From Gymnothorax reevesii (taxonomy: Eukaryota; Chordata; Actinopteri; Anguilliformes; Muraenidae), in the NCBI GenBank assembly GCA_029721435.1, contig CM056583.1, positions 93,997,575 to 94,061,574 of the forward strand: DNA of 64,000 bases. Direction: 5' to 3'. Below, piece by piece: positions 1-11,440 of the stretch (position 1 is its first letter; each line of letters opens with the position of its first letter). Both the position numbers and the translations under genes were made by a program. The notes under the pieces are model-generated. The model was not told where the DNA came from and searched no databases. It saw only the letters and a list, made by a program, of their open reading frames with translations.

Positions 1-434
1 CATACCTGGCGTAAAAATCACTATATGGGCTCTAATATCGTAGATCAGGCGCAGCGAACGGGGGGTGCGCCGCGCCAACGGGGTGTGTCCAGGCGTATGT
101 TGCAATTTCGTGCCCGGCGTATCCTGGCGCAAGTACTCCTCTGTCCCGCCTCTGTCCCTCCTTCCAGCGCAAGTTGGCAAAGAAGGCGACACAGCCGAGT
201 CAAATTCTGCTAATTGGCAAGAGAAACGATGGATGGCGTGTTCCTATTATTACAAACTGTTGCTGTTTTAATTTTGGGACATGCATAACATGCATGGACA
301 ACAATGCAAGATACGTTACACATTTATTCTCAATATGATCTTAACTCAGTACAAGATCGTAGCAATCAGGCTGTATTCCTTTCCCCCACTAAAGACGATA
401 AAACCTAAGTGACAATAATAGTAGCCTAGTATTA
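1..434. other. no gene seen; moderately GC-rich start of window
   Basis: Positions 60-230 are richer in CpG than their surroundings and carry short open frames without recognisable domains or splice context. Fragments such as a gcgcaagtt-type word recur near 1820, so this may be part of an old dispersed repeat. I see no exon of the downstream aebp1 gene here. Confidence 0.4.
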
Positions 435-1314
435 AGCCGCTTGCACACTGGACGCGAAACGAATTTTTCGCTCGACAGATTGCGTTGAACGCAGTGTCTT
501 GTGTCTGACAGGGTTTTAATATATCTCCGTGTCCAACAGTCTATTATTGTTTTTAATTTCTTCAAATCTACTGACTCTTTTAGATATTAAAAGTGGCGCG
601 AGACAATGTACAATGCCTCCGTGTCTGACAGCCAAAAAAAAAAGAAAAAAAAGAGGACGATTTGAACAGATTGATAACGAAATAAAGAATAAAAATAAAC
701 ATTTTATCAGCAGAACACCCAATGAACACTGCGATTTATTTATTTGCGGGTCATCTTTTTGGATGTTCCGTGTGTTGGTGATATATTTTATTCTTTATTT
801 TGTTATAAATGTGTTCTTATATAAATACTTTTCCTTTTTGCTGGCTGCTGGACATGGAGTATTTTGCAATTTGCGTCAGACAGTCTTGATCCTGCATGCG
901 ATGATTTATTCACACTGTCAATGGTCATGGAATTGATTTGCTCACTGACTACAAGTCCTATTTTATCTCTGGTGTGGAAATAAAGTGTGAATCGTTCGAT
1001 CCATCTCACTTATTTTCAAAAGAAAGACCGAATAAAGACTTCTGTCTATCTTCAACGGATGAAAACAGATCAATAGGCTAAAAAGACCAAGAAAAGTCGA
1101 TAGCTATCAATTTGCATTCTGTGAAGGTCGAACACAAACATGGCCAAGTTTGCACGTCTAATAATTCCTGGAATACTCGGAAAATTAGAACTATTTATGA
1201 CTTTCGGAAACGGAGCTATATTAATACCCTGTCCGAGTATCGCATCTTTGCATTGACTTTGTCTGTAATCAGTCGTGCGAAAAAATTAGTTTCGTGTCCA
1301 GTGTGCAAGCGGCT
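435..1314. mobile_element. PIF/Harbinger-type non-autonomous element, 880 bp
   Basis: The ends are inverted repeats: the left end starts AGCCGCTTGCACACTGGAC and the right end is its near-perfect reverse complement, with similarity continuing for about 60 bp (one or two mismatches in the outer 20). The element is flanked by TTA at 432-434 and 1315-1317, the 3-bp TWA target duplication typical of PIF/Harbinger. No transposase is recognisable inside; the open frames at 529-936 look like chance frames. A shorter relative with the same terminal pattern and TTA flanks lies at 34239-34412. Confidence 0.75.
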
Positions 1315-1349
1315 TTACTGAGCACAGAACGCAAGCATGCTCTCTCTCT

Positions 1350-1353
<4 letters not shown>

Positions 1354-1393
<40 letters not shown>
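1354..1393. repeat. (AT)n microsatellite
   Basis: About 20 uninterrupted AT dinucleotides directly follow a short TC run, just outside the right end of the Harbinger-type element. Confidence 0.95.
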
Positions 1394-1396
<3 letters not shown>

Positions 1397-3404
1397 GTGT
1401 TTGTGGTTGGCTGGGAAAGATGTGAAGTCGTTAGTTTGCATCACAGATTCAGCTGCGTTGATTAAGCCAGGTCAAGTTTCCACTACGCGTGCCAACCGCC
1501 TTTAATCTGACATCAGGACAATCGATGTGGATACTGTAATTTATGCCCTTATTCAGATAGTTACATTAAATATTTCTTCCTGTAATTATTTATTGCATTG
1601 AAATGTGCCTGACATTCTGGAAACCTGCCTGTGAGATTTCAGTGACGTGTGCGCACTGCGCGCAGTCAGCCAAATTACCACTGCACAGAAATTAAAGCAG
1701 GTTGGAGCTGGCGAGTTTCCTTCGCAACTCCAGCGGAGACTTTTTCTACGAAATTGTCACTGCGTCTTAATGAATATGTGACACCTCCCCCTACTACGCC
1801 GCCACACCCATCTCGGCGCAAGTTCGTCTACCAAAGGCTGCGCACCTCACGAAATTACCACTGCTTGGGCTGCGCCGGACGAAATTACCACCGCGCCACG
1901 CTACGCCACCTGCACTGCGCCAAGAAATTAGAGTCGAATATGTCACCGAGTCAGAGTAAATGGAGATGGAACACAGTGTAAATGAAAGATCTCATTTTGC
2001 ACTTAACAAAGTTTTACTTCGATCCCTTGTAAATTTGTTGGGAAAAAAAATTAGAGCACAGAATGTCATTATTATCTGTGCCAAAGTTTATTGTGATCAG
2101 TTCAATCAGAGCAAAATTAGAGAGGAATGTCTAGGTGGCCCCTCCATTTTGGCAATTAAGGTACCTTGTGTTCCATTTCAGATTTCTTACATACCAAGCT
2201 GTAAAACCCATAAAATTTCACTTATATATCACTACAGGCATCCATTCCAACCAAATACAACATTTTTTAATTTTTAGAATAAAAAAAATTATTATTTCTG
2301 CCAGTTTTGTTGCCTATACAATTTCCTATTCAAAGATAATACAAACAATGAAAATTAAGTTTGACTCCACTGGAGCATATTTATTAAAAAACAAAACAAA
2401 TAAGTAAAATGATAAATACAAAGGCAATGTGAAAATAAGTTAAAGAAAAGTAAGAATAACAAAAACCCCAGCGATTATTTGTAGAAGGCAACTACGATTA
2501 TTTCCAAAAATAAATAAATAAATAAATAAATAAAAGGTACCCCGATCAGGAATCGTACCTTCACAATTTCCTTTCAGCAGCGCAGCATTTTATCCAATAG
2601 GCTGCGCCAATCGACAACAGTCTATGGTGAAATTGCCCATTCAACGAATGGGTAAGGAAAATACGTAGGCTACTGTACTGTTGTAGGCTCAGTATTTGTG
2701 CAGAATAGTGCAAAGATTCTGTCAGAAAACGACTTTGAAAATGAATGTTGAATATTTAGCGGATAATTATTCTGACAATACCTCAAAAAAAACTAGTTAT
2801 GAGTTTATATTGTCGCGCTATTCAAGAATATTCATTATGTCCCATGGACTCAGTTTGACGCACTCGGAACGCAAGGCTGTAGCTCCAGCAAGGTTTCTGC
2901 CATTAAGGTGATTTAGAGTTCGTTAGAATCATCAGGACTCATACAATCAAATTCCTACCGGCATAGTCTTACTGACAGCATCGCAAGCCGAAAGCAGATT
3001 GGAAAGTACATTGCAAGGAGGCGGAATGCTACGGAGCTGAGATATTTGAAGCAACGCCCTGGGAAAGAACATGCTAGGATCCCGGCAGATCTAGTTTCGT
3101 TATAACACGAACACATTGGGCTAACAATAGCAAGCGCAGATTTACCCTCGAGCAGTTATTTTTATTGCAAAATATCAATGGTGAGAGTTTTTTTCTGCTC
3201 ATCACTGTAGACTGTAAAGTGTATGCCTGCTGTTCTTTCAATGTGGTGTCGGTTTAAAATGACAGGGCTCATATCGTTGCATTCTGTGGACTTTCCTCTT
3301 TTATTTGAGGTATTGTTTTTATGCATAGCACGAATTCAGCAGAAATCCTGGCGATTCAGCACTGATATGATTTTATCCTATGTTCTGCTGCATGCTTATT
3401 TACT
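1394..3404. other. no gene seen; AT-rich, with a GC-richer block at 1640-1960
   Basis: The block at 1640-1960 repeats an AAATTACCAC word several times (near 1672, 1853, 1883) and may be a decayed repeat. The rest is AT-rich and has no coding signature. A short (AAAT)n run lies at 2510-2534. Confidence 0.4.
2510..2534. repeat. (AAAT)n short tandem repeat
   Basis: About six units of a TAAA/AAAT tetranucleotide are visible. Confidence 0.85.
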
Positions 3405-4272
3405 TGCCAACAAAACGGCACCGAATATTCTCCTATAATGTTTCCCAAGATGGGAGAATACAGAAAGAGGGATCTTCGACCATTCGTCTTTGCACAATCT
3501 CTCTAAATCATCCAGCCATGGGAGGAACTTGATTCTGTGTCTGGTGAACCATTTCTGTGTAGATTTGGCCACATGTTTAGGGTCATTATCTTGCTGAAAG
3601 ACCCAGTGACGACCCATCTTCAGCTTTCAGGCAGAGGCCACCAGATTCTGATTTAAAATGTCCTGGTATTTCAAAGCGTTCATAATGCCACGCACCCTAA
3701 CAAGGTTCTCAGGGCCTCTGGAAGAGAAACAGGCCCACAGCATCACCGATCCTGCCCCATACTTCACAGTGGGCATGAGGTGCTTTTCTGCATACTCATC
3801 TTTTGTGTTCCGCCAGACCCACTTAGAGTGTTTGTTGCCAAAAAGCTCTATCTTGGTCTCATCTGACCAAAGCACCTGGTCCCAGTTCAAGTCCCAGTAC
3901 CGCTTAGCGAACTCCAGACGTTTGCGTTTATGATTGTGAGTGAGAAAAAGTTTTTTTCTGTACATGCCTCCCAAACAGCTTATTGGCATGTATATAGCGC
4001 CTGATGGTTGTTTTGGAGACTTTGTGACCCCAAGATGCTACTGTTTGTTGCAATTCTTTAACAGTGAGCTTTGGAGAACTTTTTATTTCTCTTACCATCC
4101 TCCTCACTGTGCGTGGTGGCAAAATAACCTTGCGTCCTTGTCTAGGCTTGTTTACCACTGTTCTAGTTGTTTTAAACTTCTTAATGATTCCTCTGACAGT
4201 AGATATGGGCAGGTGCAGGCGAGTGGCTATTTTCTTGTAGGCATTGCCTGACTTGTGAAGGTGGACACACAT
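3396..4272 (-). pseudogene. Tc1-family transposase, broken
   Basis: This is a DDE transposase of the Tc1/mariner superfamily (cut-and-paste transposition in the nucleus). Reading right to left, a 114-residue piece (4272-3928) holds the N-terminal paired-type helix-turn-helix DNA-binding domain, including STVRGIIKKF. A second piece (3989-3627) overlaps it out of frame and carries WSDETKIELFG, whose first catalytic Asp is intact, and AGSVMLWACF. A third piece (3617-3396) carries QQDNDPKH with the second catalytic Asp. The stretch that normally holds SPDLNPIENLW has been deleted: LPW runs straight into LDDLERLCKDEW, so the third catalytic acid is gone. With two frame breaks and this deletion it cannot encode an active enzyme. 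Confidence 0.85.
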
Positions 4273-4682
4273 CTGCCTTCCTTAAATGGTGTGTTCTTTT
4301 GTCTTTCCCATGTTGAAGAATGGATAAGAGAAATGGCCTCTGTCACGTCATATTTATACCCTAGGGAAACAAGTGATGAATTACTAATTAAATGTTCCTT
4401 GATAATCTGATCAACTTTGTAAACTACTTTAGAAATGACAGAAATACGTCAATGACATTTATTTCCTAGGAATTATTAGGTGTGCCAATAATTGTGGAAC
4501 AGGTGATTTTATGAACAGTAATTATTTCTTAGTCAGGGATTTTTTTCCCTGGTTACATTTTGTTGAATGTTAAATTTTTCTAAAATTTTCAGTGTGAGTA
4601 TACTTCTGCAATAAAAATTGAATTTATTTTAAGGCTTTTAACACATCTTAACCAGGGGTGCCAATAATTATGGAGGGCGTTG
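3405..4682 (-). mobile_element. Tc1-like transposon, 3'-truncated
   Basis: The 5' end of the element is the right edge (minus orientation). An outer terminal repeat ending in the TGCCAATAATTATGGAGG block (about 4657-4682) is followed by TA at 4683-4684, and an inner copy lies at about 4482-4500. This is the IR/DR arrangement of many fish Tc1 families. The matching terminal repeat is missing on the left, where similarity stops soon after the transposase C-terminus near 3405, so the copy is 3'-truncated and non-mobile on its own. Confidence 0.8.
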
Positions 4683-4803
4683 TATTTAGTTGTGTCAGCA
4701 AGCACTGGGTCAACATTCGGGAAGCTCTGCCCACATCTGCTGGAAATGGAACACTGTGTCTATGTCACGTGGAAGAAATTTCTTTAGATTAAACTGAAAA
4801 CTA

Positions 4804-6409
4804 CAAAACCCAAAACCAGTGAAGTTGGCTCGTTATGTAAATTGTAAATAAAAACAGAATACAATGATTTGCAAATCCTTTTCAACCTATATTCAATTGA
4901 ATACACTGCAAAGACAAGATACTTAATGTTCCAACAGGTAAACTTTGTAATTTTTTGCAAATATTAGCTCATTTGGAATTTGATGCCTGCAACATGTTTC
5001 AATAAAGCTGGCACAAGTGGCAAAAAAGACAGAGAGTTGAGGAATGCTCATTAAACACTTACTTGTAACATCCCACAAGTGAACGGGCTAATTGGGAACA
5101 GGTGGGTGCCATGATTGGGTATAAAAGCAGCTTCCCTGAAATGCTCAGTCATTCACAAACAAGGATGGGGCGAGGGTCACCACTTAGTGAACAAATACGT
5201 GAGCTGATTGTCGAACAGTTTAAGAACAACATTCCTCAACGGGCTGTTGCAAGAAATTTAGGGATTTCATCATCTACGGTCCGTAATATCGTCAAAAGGT
5301 TCAGAGAATCTGGAGTAATCACTGCACGTAAGCGACAAGGCCGAAAACCAACATTGAATGCCCGTGACCTTCGATCCCTCAGGCGGTACTGCATCAAAAA
5401 CTGACATCAGTGTGTAAAGGACATCACCACATGGGCTCAGGAACACTTCAGAAAACCACTGTCAGTAATCACAGTTCGTGGCTACATCTGCAAGTGCAAG
5501 TTAAAACTCTACAATGCAAAGCGAAAGCCATTTATCAACAGCACCCAGAAACGCCGCCGGCTTCGCTGGGCCCTAGCTCATCTAAGATGGACTGATGCAA
5601 AGTGGAAAAGTGTTCTGTGGTCTGACGAGTCCATATTTCAAATTGTTTTTGGAAACTGTGGACGTCGTGTCCTCCGGACCAAAGAGGAAAAGAACCATCC
5701 GGACTGTTGTAGGCGCAAAGTTCAAAAGCCAGCATCTGTGATGGTATGGGGGTGTATTAGTGCCCAAGGCATGGGCAACTTACTCATATGTAAAGGCACC
5801 ATTAATGCTGAAAGGTACATACAGGTTTTGGAGCAACAAATGTTGCCATTCAAGCAACGTCTTTTTCATGGACTCCCCTGCTTATTTCAGCAAGACAATG
5901 CCAAGCCACATTCTGCACGTGTTACAACAGCATGGCTCCGTAGTAAAAGAGTGCGGGTACTAGACTGGTCTGCCTGTAGTCCAAACCTGTCTCCCATTGA
6001 AAATGTGTGGCGCATTATGAAGCGTAAAATACGACAACGGAAACCCCCGGACTGTCGAACAACTTAAGCTGTAGATCAAGCAAGAATGGGAGAGTTCCAC
6101 CTAAAAAGCTTCAAAAATTGGTCTCCTCAGTTCCCAAACGTTTACTGAGTGTCGTTAAGAGGAAAGGCGATGTAACACAGTGGTAAAAAGGCCCCTGTGC
6201 CAACTTTTTTGCAATGTGTTGCTGCCTTTAAATTCTAAGTTAATGATTATTTGCAAAAAAAAAAAAAAAGTTTCTCAGTTTGAACATAAAACATCTTGTC
6301 TTTGCTGTCTATTCAATTGAATATAAGTTGAAAAGGATTTGCAAATCATTGTATTCTGTTTTTATCTTCGATTTACATAACGTGCCAACTTCACTAGTTT
6401 TGGGTTTTG
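4804..6409 (+). mobile_element. Near-complete Tc1-like transposon, 1606 bp
   Basis: Inverted terminal repeats of about 120 bp (4804-4935 and 6280-6409) start CAAAACCCAAAACCAGTGAA and are flanked by TA at 4802-4803 and 6410-6411. Both terminal repeats contain a TTCAATTGAATA palindrome. Only small indels and an A-run (6256-6269) separate it from a canonical full-length copy. It lies about 120 bp from the truncated Tc1 element on its left and in opposite orientation. Confidence 0.92.
5165..6186 (+). pseudogene. Tc1-family transposase, few inactivating mutations
   Basis: From the likely start at 5165 the frame shows a helix-turn-helix domain with AVARNLGISSSTVRNIVKRF. An in-frame TGA follows at 5402-5404, then more than 600 bp of uninterrupted matching frame. 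That frame contains WSDESIFQIVFG (first Asp), SVMVWGCISAQG, FQQDNAKPHSA (second Asp) and CSPNLSPIENVW (catalytic Glu retained). The TGA sits where relatives have an arginine codon, so CGA-to-TGA CpG decay is the simplest explanation. Near 6045 an extra C in a C-run shifts frame and gives a stop at 6065; the remaining C-terminus is readable in other frames to the TAA at 6184-6186. An earlier ATG at 5102 exists, but the residues before 5165 are not family-like. Confidence 0.9.
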
Positions 6410-6411
6410 TA

Positions 6412-7164
6412 CATCCAATGACCATGCTGTGCTGCATCGCATTAAATTTCATTATCTGGTGACTTTCCTCAATGATATGAATTAACAGACCCAGGGACAT
6501 GCAGAGGATGTTTCAGGGGCTCATAGAAGATGATTTTTGCGAATAATTAAAGGTGCTATGTATAACTGTTTTCACGTATTAATCACTTTCAAATGCTGAT
6601 ATACTGTAAAAGAGATCTTTCCCTTGTTTCTCGGTTGCCTGTGACAGCTTGTTAACTGATTTATTTGTGGAGGTATCAACGTTTACGAATGACCAGCAAC
6701 TGCAACTGTGAAGTTAACAATTATAAGCTGCAACTAGAGGCACTCAGAGTGCAAATCTTCGCCAATCCTGCGCAGTCCAAATCTGCATGAGTGGGAGCAA
6801 AGTTGAGTTATCTCGTGTCATAGGATTTCAAGATGGCTGCCGTGGTGGCCATATTGTTTCACTGATCGCGGTGAAAATCAATAGGGGCCATCCTTGATGT
6901 AATAATGACCCACCCACACAATTTCAGCCAAATCTGTGCAGTACTTTTTGAGTTATGTTTTTCACAAACAGACAAACAACTTCGTTTGCGGAGGTAATGA
7001 TACACCAAAATATATAACAGTAATACATGTTAGGAAGAATACAAGGGCCATGTTCCATTTTAATGTCAAAAATGTCTGATCTTTAGAATCTGTAATGATA
7101 TGTAGTTGAGCACATTTTATTACATGTCTCTAGTCTAAGGTTGCTCATCCCACTTACTTACAGC
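6412..7164. other. no gene; possible dispersed repeat at 6730-7005
   Basis: The stretch 6730-7005 has the look of a fish dispersed repeat: ACTAGAGGCACTCAGAGTGC near its left edge, an acagacaaacaa run and GCGGAGGTAATGATAC at its right edge. No target duplication was found, so its limits are uncertain. The rest is AT-rich without coding signal. Confidence 0.35.
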
Positions 7165-7680
7165 TGACAGTTTACAATCCAATTTCCAAACAAGCTGGGA
7201 TGCTTTGTAAAATGTACAGAAAAACAATCTAAGAATTGTTTCAGCACTATTTTTAATTAAAAAAAGGTCAAAGACAACATATCATGTGTTGAAACAGAAA
7301 AAATGTTACATTCAGAGTATCTGCTCAAAAAGTCAGGATGAGAGCTTATTTATCACTGTTTTGAATTACCTCATCTTTGAATAACAGTCTGTCAGTGTTT
7401 GGGAGGAGAGGACACCAACTGCTGCAGTGATGAAAGCAAAATGCTTTCCCATTCTTGCTTTTTGTAGGAGTTCAGCTGCTCAACACTTTGTGGCTTCCTT
7501 TGTCATATTTTTTTTTCATAATTATTAAATACACCATTTTTTTTCAGCGGAAGACCCGTCTGGATTGCAGGCGAGCCAGTTTAACATGCAAACTCTTTTA
7601 CTATGGAGTCATGTTGTAATGCATAAAGAGTATGGTGCGTGGCTTGTCTTGCTGAAATAAGCAAATCTTCTGTTGGGTCC
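7165..7680 (-). mobile_element. Tc1-like transposon fragment (3' half)
   Basis: On the minus strand the segment 7550-7680 reads as a decayed Tc1 transposase, with QQD-type sequence AYFSKTSHAPYS and HSKRVCMLNWLACNPD. It is followed by the C-terminal region (7400-7550) and a terminal-repeat-like block ending near 7165. It is related to the fragment at 8010-8536 on the opposite strand. Multiple frame breaks make it a relic. Confidence 0.65.
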
Positions 7681-7824
7681 CATTTTGTAATACCGACCGA
7701 CCCATTTTGTAATAAAAAATGTACCCATTTTGTAATATGTGCCCAACGAGTAATAACAGTAGGCCCATTTTGTAATAATGTTAGAGGTTCCCATTTTGTA
7801 ATAGCAAGAGGCCTATTTTGCAAC
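7679..7824. repeat. Irregular array of a 14-bp motif, CCCATTTTGTAATA
   Basis: Five exact copies of CCCATTTTGTAATA start at about 7679, 7701, 7725, 7763 and 7790. Two degenerate copies (GCCCAACGAGTAATA near 7740 and GCCTATTTTGCAACA near 7811) complete the series. Spacing varies from about 15 to 27 bp and the spacers are unrelated, so this is not a simple tandem repeat. It abuts the end of a Tc1 fragment. Function unknown. Confidence 0.8.
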
Positions 7825-8009
7825 AACTGCAGATACATTAACACACATACCAAAGGTGCCTATGATGTGGTGTATGATGGCAAACGGGGTCTGATGTGTA
7901 AATGTATAAATACTGGCATGTGTGGTACTGAAAATCCATACATATATATATAAATAGACGAAAATTGGCCTGCCTTAATTTTAATTAACCTTAATTAATT
8001 TGCTTATTG

Positions 8010-8536
8010 ATATTTCATTATTTTGGCAAGTGCATTTGTTTTACGTTGTTTTACAGCTTGGCTTTGTACTAGAAGAGTCCGTGTGCTGAACTGGCCCGCC
8101 TGCAGTCCTGATCTTTGCGCCAAATGTTCTCAATCGGTGATTATTAAACAAAAAGTCCGTCAAAGGAGACCTAAAACTCTCCAACAGCTGGAAGCCTGTA
8201 TTAAACAAGAGTGGGATCAAATTCCAATGACTAAACTCAAGAAACTTGTCTCCCCAATGTCCAGACGCCTCCACTCTGTGTTAAAAAGAAAAGGGGATGC
8301 TGTACCATGGTAAACAGGCCCCTGTCCCAACTTTTTTGAGACCTGTAGCAGCCATCAAATATGAAATGAGCTCATTTTGCAGATTAAATTCAAAAATTTC
8401 TCAGTTTCAACATTTGCTATGTTATCTCTGTTCTATTGTGAATAAAATACTGGCTGGTGTGATTTGAAAGTTATTGCGTTTTAATTTTATTCACAATTTA
8501 CACTTTGTCCCAACTATTTCGGAATTGGGGCAGTAT
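8010..8536 (+). mobile_element. Tc1-like transposon fragment (3' end)
   Basis: The frame 8023-8313 encodes the C-terminal part of a Tc1 transposase: RRVRVLNWPACSPDL, a decayed catalytic region with the PIEN part lost, and RRPKTLQQLEACIKQEWDQIP, ending in DAVPW and a stop. A terminal-repeat-like 3' end follows (ACACTTTGTCCCAACTATTT, ending near 8536). The 5' two thirds are missing. Confidence 0.8.
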
Positions 8537-8701
8537 AATCCAGTCTATCGGAATATAGTCACACCTTCATGTGAACTGCACATCCATGGCTGAACTGGAG
8601 GGGACATACTATTAAATCAGATCCAGTGAATAAAAATCTACACTGAATTTAAATGAAATTTATTCTCTTTCTCTCTGTGTGCGTGTTGAAGATTGCTGTA
8701 G

Positions 8702-9085
8702 AGACCAGAGCCATCATATCCTGGATGGAGAGGAACCCATTTGTTCTCGGGGCAAACCTGCAAGGGGGGCACCGGCTCGTGGCGTACCCCTTTGACATGC
8801 AGCGGCCTGCTCGGACCGCGCCAGACCCAGAGATCAGGGAGGGCAGGCGGCGAGGCCGGCAGGAGGAGGAGGAGCTGAACCAAGAAACGTGGGCGCGCAT
8901 GCACTGGCAGACTCAGAGCGAGCTCCGCGAGACACCGGACGACGCCATGTTCCGCTGGCTGGCCACGTCCTACGCCTTCAGTCACCTGACCATGACTGAG
9001 ACATTCCATGGCTCTTGTCACACCGATGACATCACGGGCGGACAGGGCATCATTAACCGTGCCGGCTGGAAACCTGTTACTGGCA
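8702..9085 (+). CDS. aebp1: aebp1 (ACLP) internal exon: carboxypeptidase-like domain
   Basis: This is the first aebp1 exon in the window. Earlier exons (signal peptide, discoidin domain, start of the M14 domain) must lie upstream. The peptide runs from TRAIISWMERNPFVLGAN through GGHRLVAYPFDM and TPDDAMFRWLATSYAFSHLTM to GWKPVTG, matching the N/E-type (M14B) carboxypeptidase fold of AEBP1/CPXM proteins. A charged Arg/Glu-rich insertion (about 8820-8930) replaces the Ala-rich loop of mammalian AEBP1. The acceptor is taken as the AG at 8700-8701 after a CT-rich tract; an AG at 8690-8691 is the alternative. The donor is GTAAGT at 9086. The split codon A|GT joins the next exon in frame. Confidence 0.88.
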
Positions 9086-9500
9086 GTAAGTTCAGGCAGC
9101 CTGCACAGCAGCTAGCCCAGCTAATGAGCCCTCCTCATGCACTGATTTGTGTGGTTAGGACTGCTTGCATTTACACTCCTGATATGCTGATAGGCTGGCA
9201 GGCAACATGCTGACATGGTTAGTTAACAGTACTGATGTGACTTAGGTGATACTGTTAACTTGCTGATTTGGGCAGTTATCATTGCTCATATGCAGATATG
9301 AATCAAAAGAACTGGCGGTAAGCATTGCTAATACATCGATTTGAGTGGTAACTAAAACGCTGATCTAGTTGTATAATGCTAGCCCAATGAATGGACTGAT
9401 GTGACAATTAGTGATTGTCGATCATTTACCCATACTCAAGAAGGTTTCACTGGATTCTACGTTTCATTGGAAGATCGGATACTCTTCCTCAAGTGCATGA

Positions 9501-9746
<246 letters not shown>

Positions 9747-10199
9747 TGAAGAGCCGTAGTGGATTTTTCTTTTAAAATTCAGTATTCTAAGTCATTGTTG
9801 TTCTCCTCCTCCATTTTGTCACCAGTGGTGATTATTACAACTGCAATCGAATTTTCAGGTATAAATAATCGCGTTCCTGCTCCCACACGTTAAAGGGTGG
9901 AGTTAAATTCAGTCACAGTAACCATGGCATTTCCAACAGAAGAAAACAGGCAGCTGCTCATTTAATTTTAGTTTTGTCCAGAGCAGTCGCATAGCCATTT
10001 CTGGAAACTTGGTTTGCACAGATCAACCCTTTATGACAATTATTAATCCTGATTAGTACTTGATTAACAGTTCTCAATTATAAGAATTATTAACTTGCAA
10101 TTAAAGACACAGCTTCTCTCTTAATGTGATCTAAGGGCACTCAGGTAATAAGCTAAATTCAGCTTAGAAAAACTATTTACTCATAAGTACACTGTAAAC

Positions 10200-10506
10200 C
10201 AGAGGTGGGCAGCGAGGGCCGTATCTGTCCCTGGTTTTCACACCAACGTCTGGTCTTTAATTAGTTGATTGTCTCAATTAGCCAAACCATTTATGAAATC
10301 TGATGTTTCATGCGCATTTCTTTAAATTATCATGAAAGTACAAAGACTAGTCTTGTCTCCCTTCATAAAACATTTTCCTTTGATCTAATCATTGTGAAAA
10401 TCTATATTTGTGCATGCAATCAATTAACTCAATTAGTCAGGGTAATTGATAGGAATAAAAACCTGCATACACACCGGCCCTCCAGGGCTGAGATTGCCCA
10501 CCCCTG
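10200..10506. mobile_element. hAT-type MITE, 307 bp
   Basis: The ends are CAGAGGTGGGC and its complement GCCCACCCCTG. The element is flanked by an exact 8-bp duplication, CTGTAAAC, at 10192-10199 and 10507-10514, which is diagnostic for hAT. It has no coding capacity. Confidence 0.88.
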
Positions 10507-10948
10507 CTGTAAACCCTGATCGTGTGGTGAATCAAGTGTTTTGTGAAAAATGATTACCTCAAAAAATTGTGAAGGCCAACTTAATTGCATTCTGTGGAAG
10601 GAACCTAAAGAAAATTAGGTAAAGTTATTTATTAATTAATTTTTTCCCATGTTTTTAAGTGCTTGAGTACAAGATCATTAAATTGGCATCAATTTTGAGG
10701 TAAATTCAGTTTCCACAAAGCATCTGAGTTCACCACACTTACCAGGGTTTACGGCACAGGCTGGTGCTTTATGGAAGGACTCACTGAGCTGCACTACCTT
10801 TTCAGCACATCTGGAGATCTAACCTGCACTTCATGATATTTTCAATTGTTTAAATAAAAGACCCATATTTGAAACACTGACACAATTTTAATCCAGCAAA
10901 TTAAAATGCACCAAATTGCGCGTCCAAATAATAGTTTTTGTACCTTCA

Positions 10949-11440
10949 CCCCTTTGTGCGGAAGCCAAATATGGCCATTTAATCATTATCCTATAATTCT
11001 GTGAAATTCAAGATTAAAGCTTCATAGAGAGGGGGAATATGGCTCAACTAAGACAAGACACTTGCAGCATTAAGAATTTCATCATACTTCCGTTTATTTT
11101 CATGATTTTGGTAGAGAAAAGGGGCTGCAGACATAAAAAATCATTGTGAAAATGCATTGAAATTGTAAAAATAATACTGAGGATCGAAAAATGGCTGGGG
11201 GTTAAAAGAATACATTTCTGGGATCATAAACTCCTTGACCACAAGTATTCTTCATCTTACTGTGAATTTCTAAATTATCTACTCTTTTAAAAGCCAAATA
11301 AGACAGCTTTCCAGGTGGTTGCCCAAACTCCCAGAGCCTTCAAAATGGCACATTGTCAAATTATAGAATAATCATATTTAATGATTTTTTGGTTGAATTT
11401 AGCATGATTTCAATATAGGCGCAGCTGGACATTATACAAT
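10949..11440. mobile_element. piggyBac-like repeat family, copy 1
   Basis: It starts CCCCTTTGTGCGGAAGCC. It shares long stretches with copies starting near 27165 and 37511, including TTTCTGGGATCATAAACTCC and a GGTTGAATTTAG block. The flank before it is TTCA, where copy 3 has TTAA. The right end is not visible; similarity fades after about 11440. Confidence 0.6.

Noticed and set aside
529..936. 135-residue plus-strand open frame
   Set aside because: Lies inside a Harbinger-type element, has low-complexity Lys-rich and hydrophobic stretches, and no domain or splice context.
7679..7824. CRISPR-like array
   Set aside because: Repeat words of 14 bp with irregular 1-13-bp spacers in a vertebrate genome do not fit a CRISPR array.
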